Of a stretch of 45,085 nt of DNA, positions 1 to 8,688 are shown piece by piece (within the stretch, counting starts at the first letter, position 1; each line of letters begins with the position of its first letter). Under the pieces are notes generated by a model. The model was not told where the DNA came from, did no database searches, and was given only the letters and a program-made list of their open reading frames with translations. The position numbers and the translations under genes are program-made. The stretch lies in contig SSFV01000090.1 in the NCBI GenBank assembly GCA_008015565.1, positions 1 to 45,085 of the forward strand, read 5' to 3'. Source of the DNA: Nitrosomonas sp. (GTDB lineage: Bacteria; Pseudomonadota; Gammaproteobacteria; Burkholderiales; Nitrosomonadaceae).

Positions 1-255
1 GGGGTGGAGTTTAAAACAATTTAACAGTAAATATCAATACAAAACAATGATATGAGTGGATATTAAAAAATATTAAAACAGTGTAAAACGGGTTATTTTA
101 GAATTCTTAATCAGTAGGTCGTAGGTTCGATTGCTTTCAATAGAACCAATAAAATCAATAAGTTAGTGAATATTATCCCGGAGTTAAATTTATCCGGGGT
201 TACGCCGGGATTACATTACCAGCAATTAACATAAATAATTTTATTGGAGAAAAAC
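1..255. other. AT-rich leader region before the IS scar
   Basis: No ORF of convincing length lies here. The only structure I can see is a tRNA-3'-end-like fragment ending in ACCA, listed separately, and the upstream region of a small gene start at 256. Confidence 0.4.
104..148 (+). other. tRNA 3'-end-like fragment (degenerate)
   Basis: The stretch TTCTTAATCAGTAGGTCGTA followed by GGTTCGATT looks like the anticodon loop, variable region and T-arm of a tRNA with a CTT-like (Lys) anticodon. The spacing from the T-loop to a terminal ACCA (5+7+5+7+1+CCA) fits a tRNA exactly. The T-stem does not pair properly (the 53-61 pair is G-G) and no 5' half with a D-arm is visible, so this is not a working tRNA. 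It could be the tail left by an integration event, or chance similarity. Confidence 0.3.
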
Positions 256-327
256 ATGCAAGAATTTCAAATCGACCGCGATAATGGCGCGCCTCTTATT
301 TTAATCGATGATCTTCTTATTTTCTGA
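256..327 (+). pseudogene. 5' end of a small gene cut off by IS material
   Basis: An ATG at 256 follows a good ribosome binding site (GGAG, six bases upstream) and reads MQEFQIDRDNGAPL before running into sequence next to the IS3-type transposase relic and stopping after 23 codons. The good translation signal with an immediate loss of the frame suggests a gene start truncated by the insertion. I do not recognise the protein and see no obvious continuation on the far side of the element near 1175-1300. Confidence 0.3.
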
Positions 328-1173
328 TAATAAACTTTATCGGATGTCTGATTGTTGAGTTCCTGATGAAAGTGTTCTTGATTGTACCAGTCAAACATGC
401 AAGTTAAACTGCCTCTTACCTTCTTTAAGTTGTTGAATGCTTGGGTATAGAGATGTTCATACGTGACAGTGCGCCATAGCCGTTCAACAAAGATGTTGTC
501 ATGGAAGCAACCTTTACCGTCCATGCTGATTTGAATATGATGTTGCTGTAACACTTCGATAAATGCAGTGCTGGTAAATTGAGCACTTTGAGCGGTATTC
601 ATGATTTCCGGACAACCGTGGATTTGAATTGACGCATCCAGCGCTTGAACACAGAAATCTGCATCCATGGTGTTGGGTAGGCGTCAGCTCAGCTCCTTAC
701 GGGAATACCAATCGATGATAGCCACAAGATAGCCGAACCTTTTTTCCATGGGCACATACGTGATATCGGCAGCCCAGACTTGGTTAGGCCGGTTGATGGT
801 CAACCCTTTGAGCAGATAGGGATAGACTGTATGCTGCTTTCCTGGAATGCTGGTTCTGGGTTTGGGGGCTATACTGATAATCCCCAGCGTCCTCATCATC
901 GATGCTGCCCTTGTCTCTGCCGGTACCATCACTACGAGCAAATAACTCCGCAGCTTGTTCAATCAAATGTCGCTTCCAACTATTGATCTGTGTCGTATGG
1001 ATTCCATACCGGAATGTCAACTGCGGCAAAGTTTCTTCCCCTCGTATGGCTGTCAAGGCAACTTTCGCTTTGAATTCAGTGGAATATTGTACGAGTTTCT
1101 TACTCATGGTTAATTCACTCATTTTCTGTTTTGCCTAGAGCTTAACAACTTGTCCAATTTTTGGTACCAATTC
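285..1173 (-). mobile_element. Degenerate IS3-family insertion sequence
   Basis: The element carries OrfA-type and OrfB-type transposase pieces on the minus strand. The right end in the window, TTGTCCAATTTTTGGTACC, resembles the complement of IS3-group termini of the GTCCAACTTTTGG type. No matching inverted repeat is visible at the left end, so that limit is approximate. The element is shorter than a normal IS3 member (about 1.2 kb) because transposase sequence is missing internally. Confidence 0.7.
300..1122 (-). pseudogene. IS3-family transposase OrfA/OrfB relic
   Basis: Residues from 1122 downward (MSKKLVQYSTEFKAKVALTA, an HTH) are a typical OrfA. After about 65 residues (ELFARSDG) the OrfA tail and the N-terminal part of OrfB are missing, and the sequence jumps to the OrfB core (MRTLGIISIAPKP, then DITYVPM) in another frame. 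In the core a TGA replaces the usual Trp codon after RKELS, splitting ORFs 684-962 and 267-668, which share one frame. The second catalytic Asp, normally NTDQGSQFTS, reads NTAQSAQFTS. The final Glu motif (DNIFVERLW) is kept. With a deletion, a nonsense codon and a lost catalytic Asp, it cannot be active. Confidence 0.85.
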
Positions 1174-1306
1174 AAGGTGGTGCGGTTGAAGGGATGCAAA
1201 AGATTCATATTAAGTTTTAATCTTAATGCAAATTCGTGATAAATTTTGTCTTGAGTTGACTGGCAAATCAATTAGAACGATTTTAAATTTAAGCGAGGGG
1301 GTTAAT

Positions 1307-1504
1307 ATGATAGAGCGGAATAAGCTTATCGAGCCTGAGAAAGTTTCTTGTGAAGTATGTTTAAAAGAAATACCAATATCCGAAGCTAGTAGTGTTAAAG
1401 CTACAGATTATATTATGTATTATTGTGGTCTGGAATGTTATGAGAAATGGAAAAAGCAAGCTGAGAAATCCGGTAAAGAAAGCGTTTCTAAAGGTAACGG
1501 TTGA
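1307..1504 (+). CDS. Small Cys-rich protein, DUF3330 type
   Basis: I chose the internal ATG at 1307 (MIERNKL) because a GAGGGGG-like ribosome binding site precedes it. The 27 codons upstream in the track ORF look non-coding. The 65-residue product has two Cys pairs, SCEVC near residue 16 and YYCGLEC near residue 46, the pattern of a small zinc-binding knuckle, followed by a charged Lys-rich tail. It matches my memory of short proteobacterial DUF3330 proteins (CEVCLKEIP ... CGLECYxKW), whose function is unknown. It lies next to an IS relic and may belong to the accessory DNA there. Confidence 0.7.
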   Translation: MIERNKLIEPEKVSCEVCLKEIPISEASSVKATDYIMYYCGLECYEKWKKQAEKSGKESVSKGNG

Positions 1505-1622
1505 ATTTGTGAATTACAAATGGTGTGGGATTTTTGCAGCCGCACATTTAAAGTCGCGCAATTTTCTTGCTAAACACTATAAGTTGGTTTTTCTTGTTCG
1601 TTTTGCTTTGACCGGCTGTCTG

Positions 1623-2279
1623 TTATTGCTCTTCAGAGATCCATCGAGTAGCATAGCGGATCAAATCTGCACCATCTTTCAGGTTTAGCTTGGTACGGAT
1701 ATTGAATCGATGTGTTTCTATCGTTTTGATACTGCGGCAAAGTAACTTTGCAATTTCTTGGCTGCTATGGCCTTGTCCAATAAGATGCAGCACTTCAAAT
1801 TCGCTTGGAGTAAGGGTATTGATCAATTGCTCAGGTTCGGCACTGCCAGCTACCATTCGTTTTAATACCTTTTCGTGCATTTGTTTACTGAGATAAACAT
1901 TACCTTTCAGTACTTCACGAATTGCTGTGAGTAAAATTTCTCCAGGTTCCTGCTTCATTACATAGCCCCGGGCGCCGGCACGTAATGCACGCTCGGCATA
2001 GATTGATTCGTCGTGCATGGAAATAAAAAGTATGGGAAGTGTCGGAATCAATGCATGCATACTCTTTATTACTTCAAATCCTGACACTGTTTTAAGCGTA
2101 ACATCCAATAAAACGATGTCAACCGGGCCGCTTTTCTTGAGTATTGTCAATGCTTCATTTCCATCGCCTGCTTCTGCAAATACTTCCATGTCGGGTTCCA
2201 TATTGATGAGCATTGCCATGCCGTGCCGCAACATAGCATGATCATCCACTAACATTACTTTTGCTTTAGCAGTTGACAT
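1623..2279 (-). CDS. NarL/FixJ-family response regulator (REC-LuxR HTH)
   Basis: This two-component response regulator of 218 residues has an N-terminal receiver domain (about 6-125) with acidic residues at VDDH, phospho-acceptor Asp59 in LLDV and Lys near YVMK. A C-terminal LuxR/GerE helix-turn-helix follows (about 152-210; LTPSEFEVLHLIGQG, IKTIETHRFNI). Such proteins bind DNA once phosphorylated by a partner kinase. The start at 2279 lies two bases after the stop of the histidine kinase gene upstream, so the two are co-transcribed and almost certainly form a cognate pair. The HisKA_3 type of the kinase is the usual partner of this regulator class. The target genes are unknown. Confidence 0.93.
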   Translation of the reverse strand: MSTAKAKVMLVDDHAMLRHGMAMLINMEPDMEVFAEAGDGNEALTILKKSGPVDIVLLDVTLKTVSGFEVIKSMHALIPTLPILFISMHDESIYAERALRAGARGYVMKQEPGEILLTAIREVLKGNVYLSKQMHEKVLKRMVAGSAEPEQLINTLTPSEFEVLHLIGQGHSSQEIAKLLCRSIKTIETHRFNIRTKLNLKDGADLIRYATRWISEEQ

Positions 2280-2281
2280 TC

Positions 2282-5170
2282 TTAAACTATTCGCATTTCT
2301 AAGCGTACTTCAGTGCCACCTTCACTGCGTGGCAAAAATTCCAGTTTTGCACCTAGTTGCTTGGCGCGATATTGCATAATTTTAATTCCCATTCCAGAAA
2401 TAGATTTTTGGCTGGTATCAATGCCGACAAAACCACCGCCATCATCGCAAATTGATAAGCGTAAAACGCCTTGCTGACTGCTCAACGATATGATGAGATG
2501 TTGTGCCTTGCCATGACGAATAGCATTGTTTGCAGCTTCTTGGGTAATTCGATATAAATTAAGTGCCAAGTTATTATCATTAATTACAATGTCATCTTTA
2601 CATGAAAAACTGCAATCAATGCTATAGGTTGTTGCGATTCTCACGGCTAAATTCTGTAAGGCAGAGATAAGGCCATCGGCCTCTAATTCAAAAGGTAGTA
2701 ATCCTTGTGCGATCTGTTTGATTTGTATGACAGCTATTTGCGCTTGCGAAGCAATGGAACCCGCAGCCGTAGCCATATTCACATTCCCCGTGTTAACAAT
2801 CTGTTTTTCTAATGCTCGAGCTTGATAACCTATTGCCGCAATCTGTTGTCCAAGATTATCATGCAGTTCCTGACCAATCGTGTGAGCCTGTTCTTCTGCG
2901 ACAAAAACTAACGCCTGTTCAAGACGTTTTCGTTCCAGCCAGCTTTCGAGATCACTAGCAATAGCATTGACGAGTTTTTGTTCTTCCGGTACAAAAAAAG
3001 GTTTATCCGTAGGATAAAATATGCGTAATTGGCCGATGATCTTGCCATTGACGCTAATCGTTGACCAGCAAGTACAAGCCGGATCGCGCTCTGGACGCCG
3101 TTGGCCACGAGCTCTATCGATAAGTTTAGTTTTTGATGGCAATTGATGGGCAAGATTCTGCCCATATTTAGCGGAAGCGTAGCGCCAACCGTCCAATTCA
3201 ATAACTGCAGTAGCAAACTCAGGGTACTGCACAGCAGGAATAAGATGCTCAAAAATATTTTGGCAAACATTATCGATGGACGATTCCATTCCAATACCGC
3301 GACGGATTTCATAAAGACAAGTAATTTCTTTTAACCGCTCACGCAATTGCTCATCCACTAGTTTGCGTTCTAGCCATTTTGACAGGTCATCTGCAATGGC
3401 ATCAATGAGCCGCTGCTCCTCCGGCATCAGGAATGGCTTATCCTCGGGGTAAAACACGCTTAAATGACCGCACATTCTGTCATTTACACTAATTTTTGAC
3501 TGCAATACAAATCCGATTGCGTCATTTTTCCGATAACACTCAAAACATACTTTCTCCTCGGCAGGAGAAATTTTAGGTACAGCATTGTTGCTGGAATAGC
3601 GATTTTGACTGTTGTTGGAAGAAAAACGCTTGCCATTTATCTCGATAACTACCGTTGCTATTTCCGGAAACTGCATTGCAGGTATTAGTTGCGCGAATAT
3701 ATTTTGCGTGACGTCATCGATCGATAATTCTAGTCCTAAACTGCGGCGTATCTCATATAGGCAGGTGATTTCTTTAAGACGCACTCGCAATAATCCGTCG
3801 ATTTGTTTGCGTTCCAGCCATCGCGCGAGATCGCTCGTAATAGCATCAATAAGTCTTTGTTCTTCATTTAATAAAAAGGGTCTGTCTTCGGGATAAAAAA
3901 CACTCAGGCGGCCGCAAACTTTGCCATTGACGAGAATATCCGACTGTAATTCGTGAATTAAATTTAGATTATGATTGGGCGGGATAATTCGTCTGTCATC
4001 GATTTCTATCATTGCAGATGCGGATTCCGGATACTGCATCGCCGGAATGAGATGTTCAAAAATTTGCTGACAAACATCATCGACTGATAATTCCAGTCCC
4101 ATGCTGCGGCGAATTTCGTAGAGGCAAGTAATTTCTTTTAAACGTTCACGAAGTTCAATTTCCTTGTGGCTCAATTCAATTGAAAATTGCTCGGCGGTCT
4201 CTTTAGCACTGCGCGCCTCTCTCTCCGATTTTATAAGCTTCCGGACGAACCAATTTAATATGAATATTTCCGCAAAAATTAATCCAACCAAGTAAAGAAT
4301 GATAATTTTCAATTCTTCGTTCACCGGTTTGAATAATTCCTCTTCATCCAGCTTCAGAGTCATGCCTAAACCGATGGTATGAAGCGGTGCATAGGCTTCG
4401 ATTACCGGTATATGCCGGTAATCTTTTACTGCAATAACTCCATTCTTCCCATCAAGCGCATCACTTATCGGCAATACGCCGCCTTCCGTTACACGCTTCA
4501 ATGATCTAAATTTCACACCATCAATCTGACTCATCAAACAAGCCATTTCCAGCTTGCCTCGCAGTGGCGGTGCGCATAGCATGAATTCGCCAGTTTCGCC
4601 AATCGATCTTATTTCGCTGAGTCTGCGCGTCAATTGAGGCAATGCAATTTCTGTCGTAATGCTGCCAAGACGGTACATATTTTCATCAATCACTTCTTTG
4701 CTGGTACGCAAAATAATACTTTGCTCTTCCCATACGAGGAAAGTGTTGGGATATTTATTGAGCGGTACGATGTGAGACTGATTAGTAGAAAAGAGACCAG
4801 CTTGGGATAAGGTTTTACCGTGTATATCTTTGACGATTGCAGCGGAAAAACCAGCCTGCATGAGTGAGTTAATATTCCGCATCAGATCGTTCTGGGCAGT
4901 TTCATTTTTAGGTTGAGTGCTCAGTTCGCGCATTGATTGAAGGATAAAAGGTCGAAGCGCCAAAGTGCGAGTATCTTCCAGTCCTTTTTCAATTTCAGTT
5001 TCAATTAAAAGCGCTTTACCTTGTAAAGCGACTCCTAAACCCCTGCCTAATACGGACTCGATTTGTTGCCGCATCGCACTGTATACAGCGACACCAGTGG
5101 TTAAAGTCAATCCTAATAAGAGTAGGCCGCCAATGATGCTGATTTTGCGATCGTCACGAGTTAAGAGCAA
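2282..5170 (-). CDS. Membrane sensor histidine kinase with three tandem GAF-like repeats
   Basis: The 962-residue hybrid has an N-terminal membrane helix (about 11-31), a large periplasmic sensor region, a second helix (about 288-308) and a short coiled linker. Three tandem GAF-like units begin near residues 340, 462 and 610, each opening with RLKEITCLYEIRR and ending with an FYPxDxPF...EEQ..I.AI..DL..WLERK motif. A HisKA_3 dimerisation helix carries His770 (GQELHDNLGQQ), and the HATPase domain shows N (NNAIRHG), G1 (DDGGGF) and G2 (GMGIKIM) boxes. The start is TTG at 5170, preceded by an ideal AAGGAG six bases upstream. Units two and three carry extra Cys motifs (CFEC, CTCW) absent from unit one. 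The ligand is unknown. It is paired with the adjacent response regulator. Confidence 0.92.
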   Translation of the reverse strand: MLLTRDDRKISIIGGLLLLGLTLTTGVAVYSAMRQQIESVLGRGLGVALQGKALLIETEIEKGLEDTRTLALRPFILQSMRELSTQPKNETAQNDLMRNINSLMQAGFSAAIVKDIHGKTLSQAGLFSTNQSHIVPLNKYPNTFLVWEEQSIILRTSKEVIDENMYRLGSITTEIALPQLTRRLSEIRSIGETGEFMLCAPPLRGKLEMACLMSQIDGVKFRSLKRVTEGGVLPISDALDGKNGVIAVKDYRHIPVIEAYAPLHTIGLGMTLKLDEEELFKPVNEELKIIILYLVGLIFAEIFILNWFVRKLIKSEREARSAKETAEQFSIELSHKEIELRERLKEITCLYEIRRSMGLELSVDDVCQQIFEHLIPAMQYPESASAMIEIDDRRIIPPNHNLNLIHELQSDILVNGKVCGRLSVFYPEDRPFLLNEEQRLIDAITSDLARWLERKQIDGLLRVRLKEITCLYEIRRSLGLELSIDDVTQNIFAQLIPAMQFPEIATVVIEINGKRFSSNNSQNRYSSNNAVPKISPAEEKVCFECYRKNDAIGFVLQSKISVNDRMCGHLSVFYPEDKPFLMPEEQRLIDAIADDLSKWLERKLVDEQLRERLKEITCLYEIRRGIGMESSIDNVCQNIFEHLIPAVQYPEFATAVIELDGWRYASAKYGQNLAHQLPSKTKLIDRARGQRRPERDPACTCWSTISVNGKIIGQLRIFYPTDKPFFVPEEQKLVNAIASDLESWLERKRLEQALVFVAEEQAHTIGQELHDNLGQQIAAIGYQARALEKQIVNTGNVNMATAAGSIASQAQIAVIQIKQIAQGLLPFELEADGLISALQNLAVRIATTYSIDCSFSCKDDIVINDNNLALNLYRITQEAANNAIRHGKAQHLIISLSSQQGVLRLSICDDGGGFVGIDTSQKSISGMGIKIMQYRAKQLGAKLEFLPRSEGGTEVRLEMRIV

Positions 5171-5279
5171 GCCATTCTCCTTATTGAGGTTTTTTTAAAT
5201 TAAATTGGATACGATTATAAGCACAACCGTTTGGTAACTCCAGCGATAGCCTTAAATGCCTTACTAAATCAAAAGCATG

Positions 5280-6392
5280 TTATAGCCATTTTTTTCTTCT
5301 GAAAAAAATTAATAAACCGGCGCTGATTACGATAAAAACAACCCAAATCATAGGGTAAGCCCAACGCCATTTTAATTCCGGCATGTACTCAAAGTTCATG
5401 CCATAAATTCCGGCAATAAATGTCAAAGGTATAAATATTGACGCAAATATCGTTAGAATTTTCATCGTTTCATTGAGTTTATTGCTGATGCTCGTGAGAT
5501 AGATATCGTGCATGGCTGAGATTCTCTCGCGGAAAGACTCGAGCGAATCCGTCACACGCAGTACGTGATCATAAACATCGCCGTAGTATCGTAAAGTTTT
5601 TTCGTGGAATAGAGGATTGTCACTTCGTAAAATTGTGGCCAGTAACTCCCGTAACGGAGCAATATTTCGCTTCATGGAAATCAGGCCGCGGCGGATTTGC
5701 TGCAGTGTTTGCAACATTTCTTTATTGGAATTGAATAAGATATGCTCTTCGAGTGGATCCATGATCTCATCCAGATTATCTTCTACAACGAAATACTCAT
5801 CCACGATTGTATCGAGAATGACATAAGCCAGATAATCACTGCCAAATTGCCGTAAACGGGCATTATGGTTTTGCAGATGGTGATAAATGGGATTAAATGT
5901 ATCGTCAGCTTTTTCTTTAAAAGTGATGACGTAATTGGTTAATAACAGGATGCTGATTTGCTCGTATCGTAAACTAAAATTTTTTTCCTGATTAAGATCG
6001 ATACCTTTGATGACCATGTAAAGAAAGTCTTCATACACTTCCAGCTTTGGACGTTGATGCGTGCTTAGTATGTCTTCCAGCACGAGGGGATGAATGTTTA
6101 ATTCCTGCCCAATAGCCGCCACGATATGAGTATCATTTAAGCCATCGACATTTACCCAGGTAATTACACCGGTTTTTTTGAGATGCCTTAATTCGCCAAT
6201 TGAATTGATTTCGTGCCGCACCAATGTATCCGCATTATACTGCGTGACTGAAATTTTACTTTTTGATTCATGCCGTTCTCCGACATGTATTAATGTTCCT
6301 GGAGGAAGCCCGGATTTATCGGATGCGCTGCTTAATTTTTTCTTGTTTATCTGCTGATACGAACGAAGCGTAGGCGGTAAGTTGGAATGCAT
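5280..6392 (-). CDS. corA: CorA-family magnesium/cobalt channel
   Basis: CorA proteins are pentameric inner-membrane channels for Mg2+ and Co2+. The 370-residue length, the large soluble N-terminal region with long helices (EDNLDEIMDPLEEHI...), the two C-terminal membrane helices (about 315-335 and 342-362) and the signature YGMN (near residue 335) with a following acidic loop (FEYMPEL) all fit. The C-terminus ends in basic residues (RRKKWL) on the cytoplasmic side. It sits alone between the kinase gene and a long upstream region, about 110 bases from the kinase start, so it probably has its own promoter. Ion preference cannot be read from sequence. Confidence 0.95.
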   Translation of the reverse strand: MHSNLPPTLRSYQQINKKKLSSASDKSGLPPGTLIHVGERHESKSKISVTQYNADTLVRHEINSIGELRHLKKTGVITWVNVDGLNDTHIVAAIGQELNIHPLVLEDILSTHQRPKLEVYEDFLYMVIKGIDLNQEKNFSLRYEQISILLLTNYVITFKEKADDTFNPIYHHLQNHNARLRQFGSDYLAYVILDTIVDEYFVVEDNLDEIMDPLEEHILFNSNKEMLQTLQQIRRGLISMKRNIAPLRELLATILRSDNPLFHEKTLRYYGDVYDHVLRVTDSLESFRERISAMHDIYLTSISNKLNETMKILTIFASIFIPLTFIAGIYGMNFEYMPELKWRWAYPMIWVVFIVISAGLLIFFRRKKWL

Positions 6393-6557
6393 GTTAAGCC
6401 CACCTGGTGATTGATTAAAGCGCTCATTTTAAGAGCATTAAAGAAGTTTTGGTGGATTGCAGCAAAAAATTATGGAAGAGCAACGTAAAACCAGGCTGTG
6501 AATTGCCTAGGATATTGCTGCCAAGTGCACGGGGAGATATTTAAAGTGGCGTATCTT

Positions 6558-6728
6558 TCAGATGTTCTGAGGCTCGATTGGCTTTCTCATATTTTCTTTT
6601 TGTAAAGAACACCAATCCTGCCAAACTTTACGAGCTTCCTCTACATTACTGAATGTCCACAGCACTACACCATCTTCTGTCATTAAGGTTGCCATTTTAT
6701 TAGGCCATTCTTTAATTACACAATACAT
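6558..6728 (-). CDS. Small hypothetical protein (56 aa), not in ORF track
   Basis: An ORF with an ATG at 6728 and a TGA at 6558 encodes MYCVIKEWPNKMATLMTEDG..., 56 residues. An AAGGA ribosome binding site lies six bases before the ATG. The product is acidic and basic mixed, with a Trp-rich pattern (EWPN, VLWTF, VWQDW) and no signal peptide or membrane helix. The pattern of a short antiparallel sheet followed by a helix (VEEARKVWQDW) resembles small stand-alone proteins common in Nitrosomonas-type genomes, but I cannot name a family. It lies in the 520-base gap between corA and the DUF2780 lipoprotein gene. Confidence 0.6.
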   Translation of the reverse strand: MYCVIKEWPNKMATLMTEDGVVLWTFSNVEEARKVWQDWCSLQKENMRKPIEPQNI

Positions 6729-6912
6729 CGTTTTTCCTTTTAAGTTTTAATATGATCGCAAGCTTAAGCGTCAAATATGAAAATATGATGACAGCGATGT
6801 GAAGAGTTTAAAATAAATGCATGTATGATATAGCTTTAGTTTGGCATTAATGGCATGCTAATAAGCGAAGCATCGGGTTTTAATAGCTTTTCATCTTTTA
6901 CAAGGAGTTATT

Positions 6913-7470
6913 ATGAATAAAATCAGTTATATTCAATTGAGTTCTATAATAATGTTGGTAGCAATTGCAGGATGTGCGGCTACAAGCGATCCAGCCAATC
7001 CATTAGGCGCCGCAGAGAGTAGTGCGCAAATGATGGGGTCTGGGGCTGCCGGCGCAGCGACAGCTGCAGCAACATCGGCTAGTATGAATCAAATAGGCTT
7101 GGTCGATATTCTGGCGCATCGTCTGGGCGTGTCACCACAGCAAGCTTTAGGGGGAGCCGGGGCAATTTTTCAGGCAGCACAAGGAAATATGGATCCACAA
7201 GCGTTTGCCACATTGTCAAAGTCTATTCCCGGAATGGATACGATGCTTGGAGCTGCCCCTAATTTAGCAGGTGCTGGCGGTTTATCTTCTTTGATGGGCG
7301 GAGCAGATAGTACTTTAGGCAGCGTAGCGGCACTAGCTGGATCATTCCAGCAATTGGATCTTTCCCCCGATATGGTGGGTAAATTTATTCCCGTCATCAC
7401 TGACTATGTAAAGCAAGCCAGCGGACAGGCAACAGCGAACCTTTTTCAATCAGCACTGGGTGTGCGGTGA
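6913..7470 (+). CDS. DUF2780-type lipoprotein
   Basis: The 185-residue product begins with a lipoprotein signal peptide ending in the lipobox IAGC (Cys21). An Ala/Gly-rich linker follows, then a domain from about residue 60 (LVDILAHRLGVSPQQALGGAGAIFQAAQGNM...) that matches DUF2780 (VcgC/VcgE type) proteins as I remember them. The repeated Gly-Ala-rich helical segments and the final helix (FIPVITDYVKQASGQ) are typical. An AAGGAG ribosome binding site stands directly before the ATG. It is predicted to be a membrane-anchored envelope protein. No function is established for the family. It is a single gene with a hairpin about 90 bases downstream. Confidence 0.85.
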   Translation: MNKISYIQLSSIIMLVAIAGCAATSDPANPLGAAESSAQMMGSGAAGAATAAATSASMNQIGLVDILAHRLGVSPQQALGGAGAIFQAAQGNMDPQAFATLSKSIPGMDTMLGAAPNLAGAGGLSSLMGGADSTLGSVAALAGSFQQLDLSPDMVGKFIPVITDYVKQASGQATANLFQSALGVR

Positions 7471-7556
7471 TCTTAGAACAGCATGCCACAAGCAAAATAA
7501 GAATTGCAGGAATGCGGCTGGCGGCTTCTTGCTGACAAGTGAGATATAAACAGAAA

Positions 7557-7600
7557 TGATTAGATTCGCGGGTGATGATGATTTATCACGAATCTAATCA
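7557..7600. terminator. 12-bp perfect inverted repeat between convergent genes
   Basis: TGATTAGATTCG and CGAATCTAATCA form a perfect 12-bp stem, extended inside by TGAT/ATCA. It lies between the convergent DUF2780 and oxidoreductase genes. It lacks a clear T-run, so it may act as a bidirectional transcript end or be a protein-binding palindrome. Confidence 0.5.
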
Positions 7601-7689
7601 GTTTCGTGCAGGTTGTGATCACTTTGCAGAAGGAAGTAAGCGAAGCAATCCTTTGTTTTTGATTTTCAGGGAAATTGCTTTAATGAATG

Positions 7690-8688
7690 TTAGTCTAGTG
7701 ATAAAACAAGCTTGCCGATCGGATGATTTTGCTCAAGAAAATTATGTGCAGCGGCAGCTTCTGCCAAGTTGAAAGTGCGTGCAATCTCTACGATTAATTT
7801 ATTTTCTTCAAAGAGCATGGCGCATTGTTTTAATATTTCTGCTTGATGTAATTTCGCTTGTTCCATTTCCGTCCAAACTGGCGTTAACATCAATTCAAAA
7901 CCGAAACGTACATTACGTATTCTTGCATTGCTCCAATTCGTTTCCGGGCTTGGTTGTAGGATCGTTACGACATCACCGTAATATTTCACACAATTAAAAC
8001 AGCTTTGCAGTACATTTGCGCCGACCGTATCAAAAGCGATATCAACTCCTTTACCGTCAGTCCATTGCATTACTTCCGAAACGACATCTTGTGTGCGGTA
8101 ATTGATAATTTTATCGGCGCCAAGCCTTGTGACAAAATCTGCTTTCTCGTTGCTGCTTACAGTGGTTATTACACGAGCACCAGCCAGCTTCGCCAGCTGA
8201 ATTGCAGCATGGCCTACACCACCGGCTCCGGCATGAATTAATATTTTTTGCCCGCTTATTAAATGCGCTCGATCATGTAACGCTTCCCATGCCGTTATGA
8301 AAACCAGCGGTGCTGCTGCAGCTTCAGCAAATGATAAAGATTGCGGTTTTAATGCAAGCAGGCTTGCGTCAACAAGGACATATTCCGCATAAGTGCCTTG
8401 GCGATTATTAAATCCTGGTTGTGAAAAATAAACTTCATCGCCTGGTTTGAAATTTTGTACATTGCTCCCGGCAGCTTCTACAATTCCTGCGCCGTCGCAA
8501 CCTGGAATCACGGGAAGAGTAACTGGAAATCGTTCTGGCGCCAAACGAATTTTTATATCGATTGGATTGATGCCAATGGACATGAGACGAATTAACACCT
8601 GATCATTACCGCATCGACTAGGATTATTCACTTCGTTATAGCGTAATACACCCGCTTGACCGCCTTGCTCAAAATATACTGCTTTCAT
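7690..8688 (-). CDS. Zinc-independent quinone oxidoreductase-like NADP-dependent dehydrogenase (MDR family)
   Basis: This is a medium-chain dehydrogenase/reductase of the quinone-oxidoreductase branch, which reduces quinones or enones with NADPH in the cytoplasm. I placed the start at the internal Met at 8688 (MKAVYFEQGG), which has a GGGAG ribosome binding site. The extra 32 residues in the track ORF are hydrophobic and unlike the family. The 332-residue protein has the N-terminal GroES-like fold (PVIPGCDGAGIVEAAG) and the Rossmann motif HAGAGGVGHAAIQLAK near residue 150. The catalytic zinc ligands of alcohol dehydrogenases are absent. The substrate is unknown. It is transcribed alone, convergent with the lipoprotein gene. 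Confidence 0.9.
   Translation of the reverse strand: MKAVYFEQGGQAGVLRYNEVNNPSRCGNDQVLIRLMSIGINPIDIKIRLAPERFPVTLPVIPGCDGAGIVEAAGSNVQNFKPGDEVYFSQPGFNNRQGTYAEYVLVDASLLALKPQSLSFAEAAAAPLVFITAWEALHDRAHLISGQKILIHAGAGGVGHAAIQLAKLAGARVITTVSSNEKADFVTRLGADKIINYRTQDVVSEVMQWTDGKGVDIAFDTVGANVLQSCFNCVKYYGDVVTILQPSPETNWSNARIRNVRFGFELMLTPVWTEMEQAKLHQAEILKQCAMLFEENKLIVEIARTFNLAEAAAAHNFLEQNHPIGKLVLSLD

Noticed and set aside
784-1138. ORFs 780-986 and 902-1138 on the plus strand
   Set aside because: They are antisense to the IS3 transposase relic.
3300-4160. Direct repeats as a possible repeat array or CRISPR
   Set aside because: The repeats are coding (RLKEITCLYEIRR) and belong to the tandem GAF-like units of the kinase.
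7572-7772. 66-codon plus-strand ORF
   Set aside because: It runs through the hairpin and the oxidoreductase C-terminus, has no ribosome binding site, and its sequence is antisense to the real gene.
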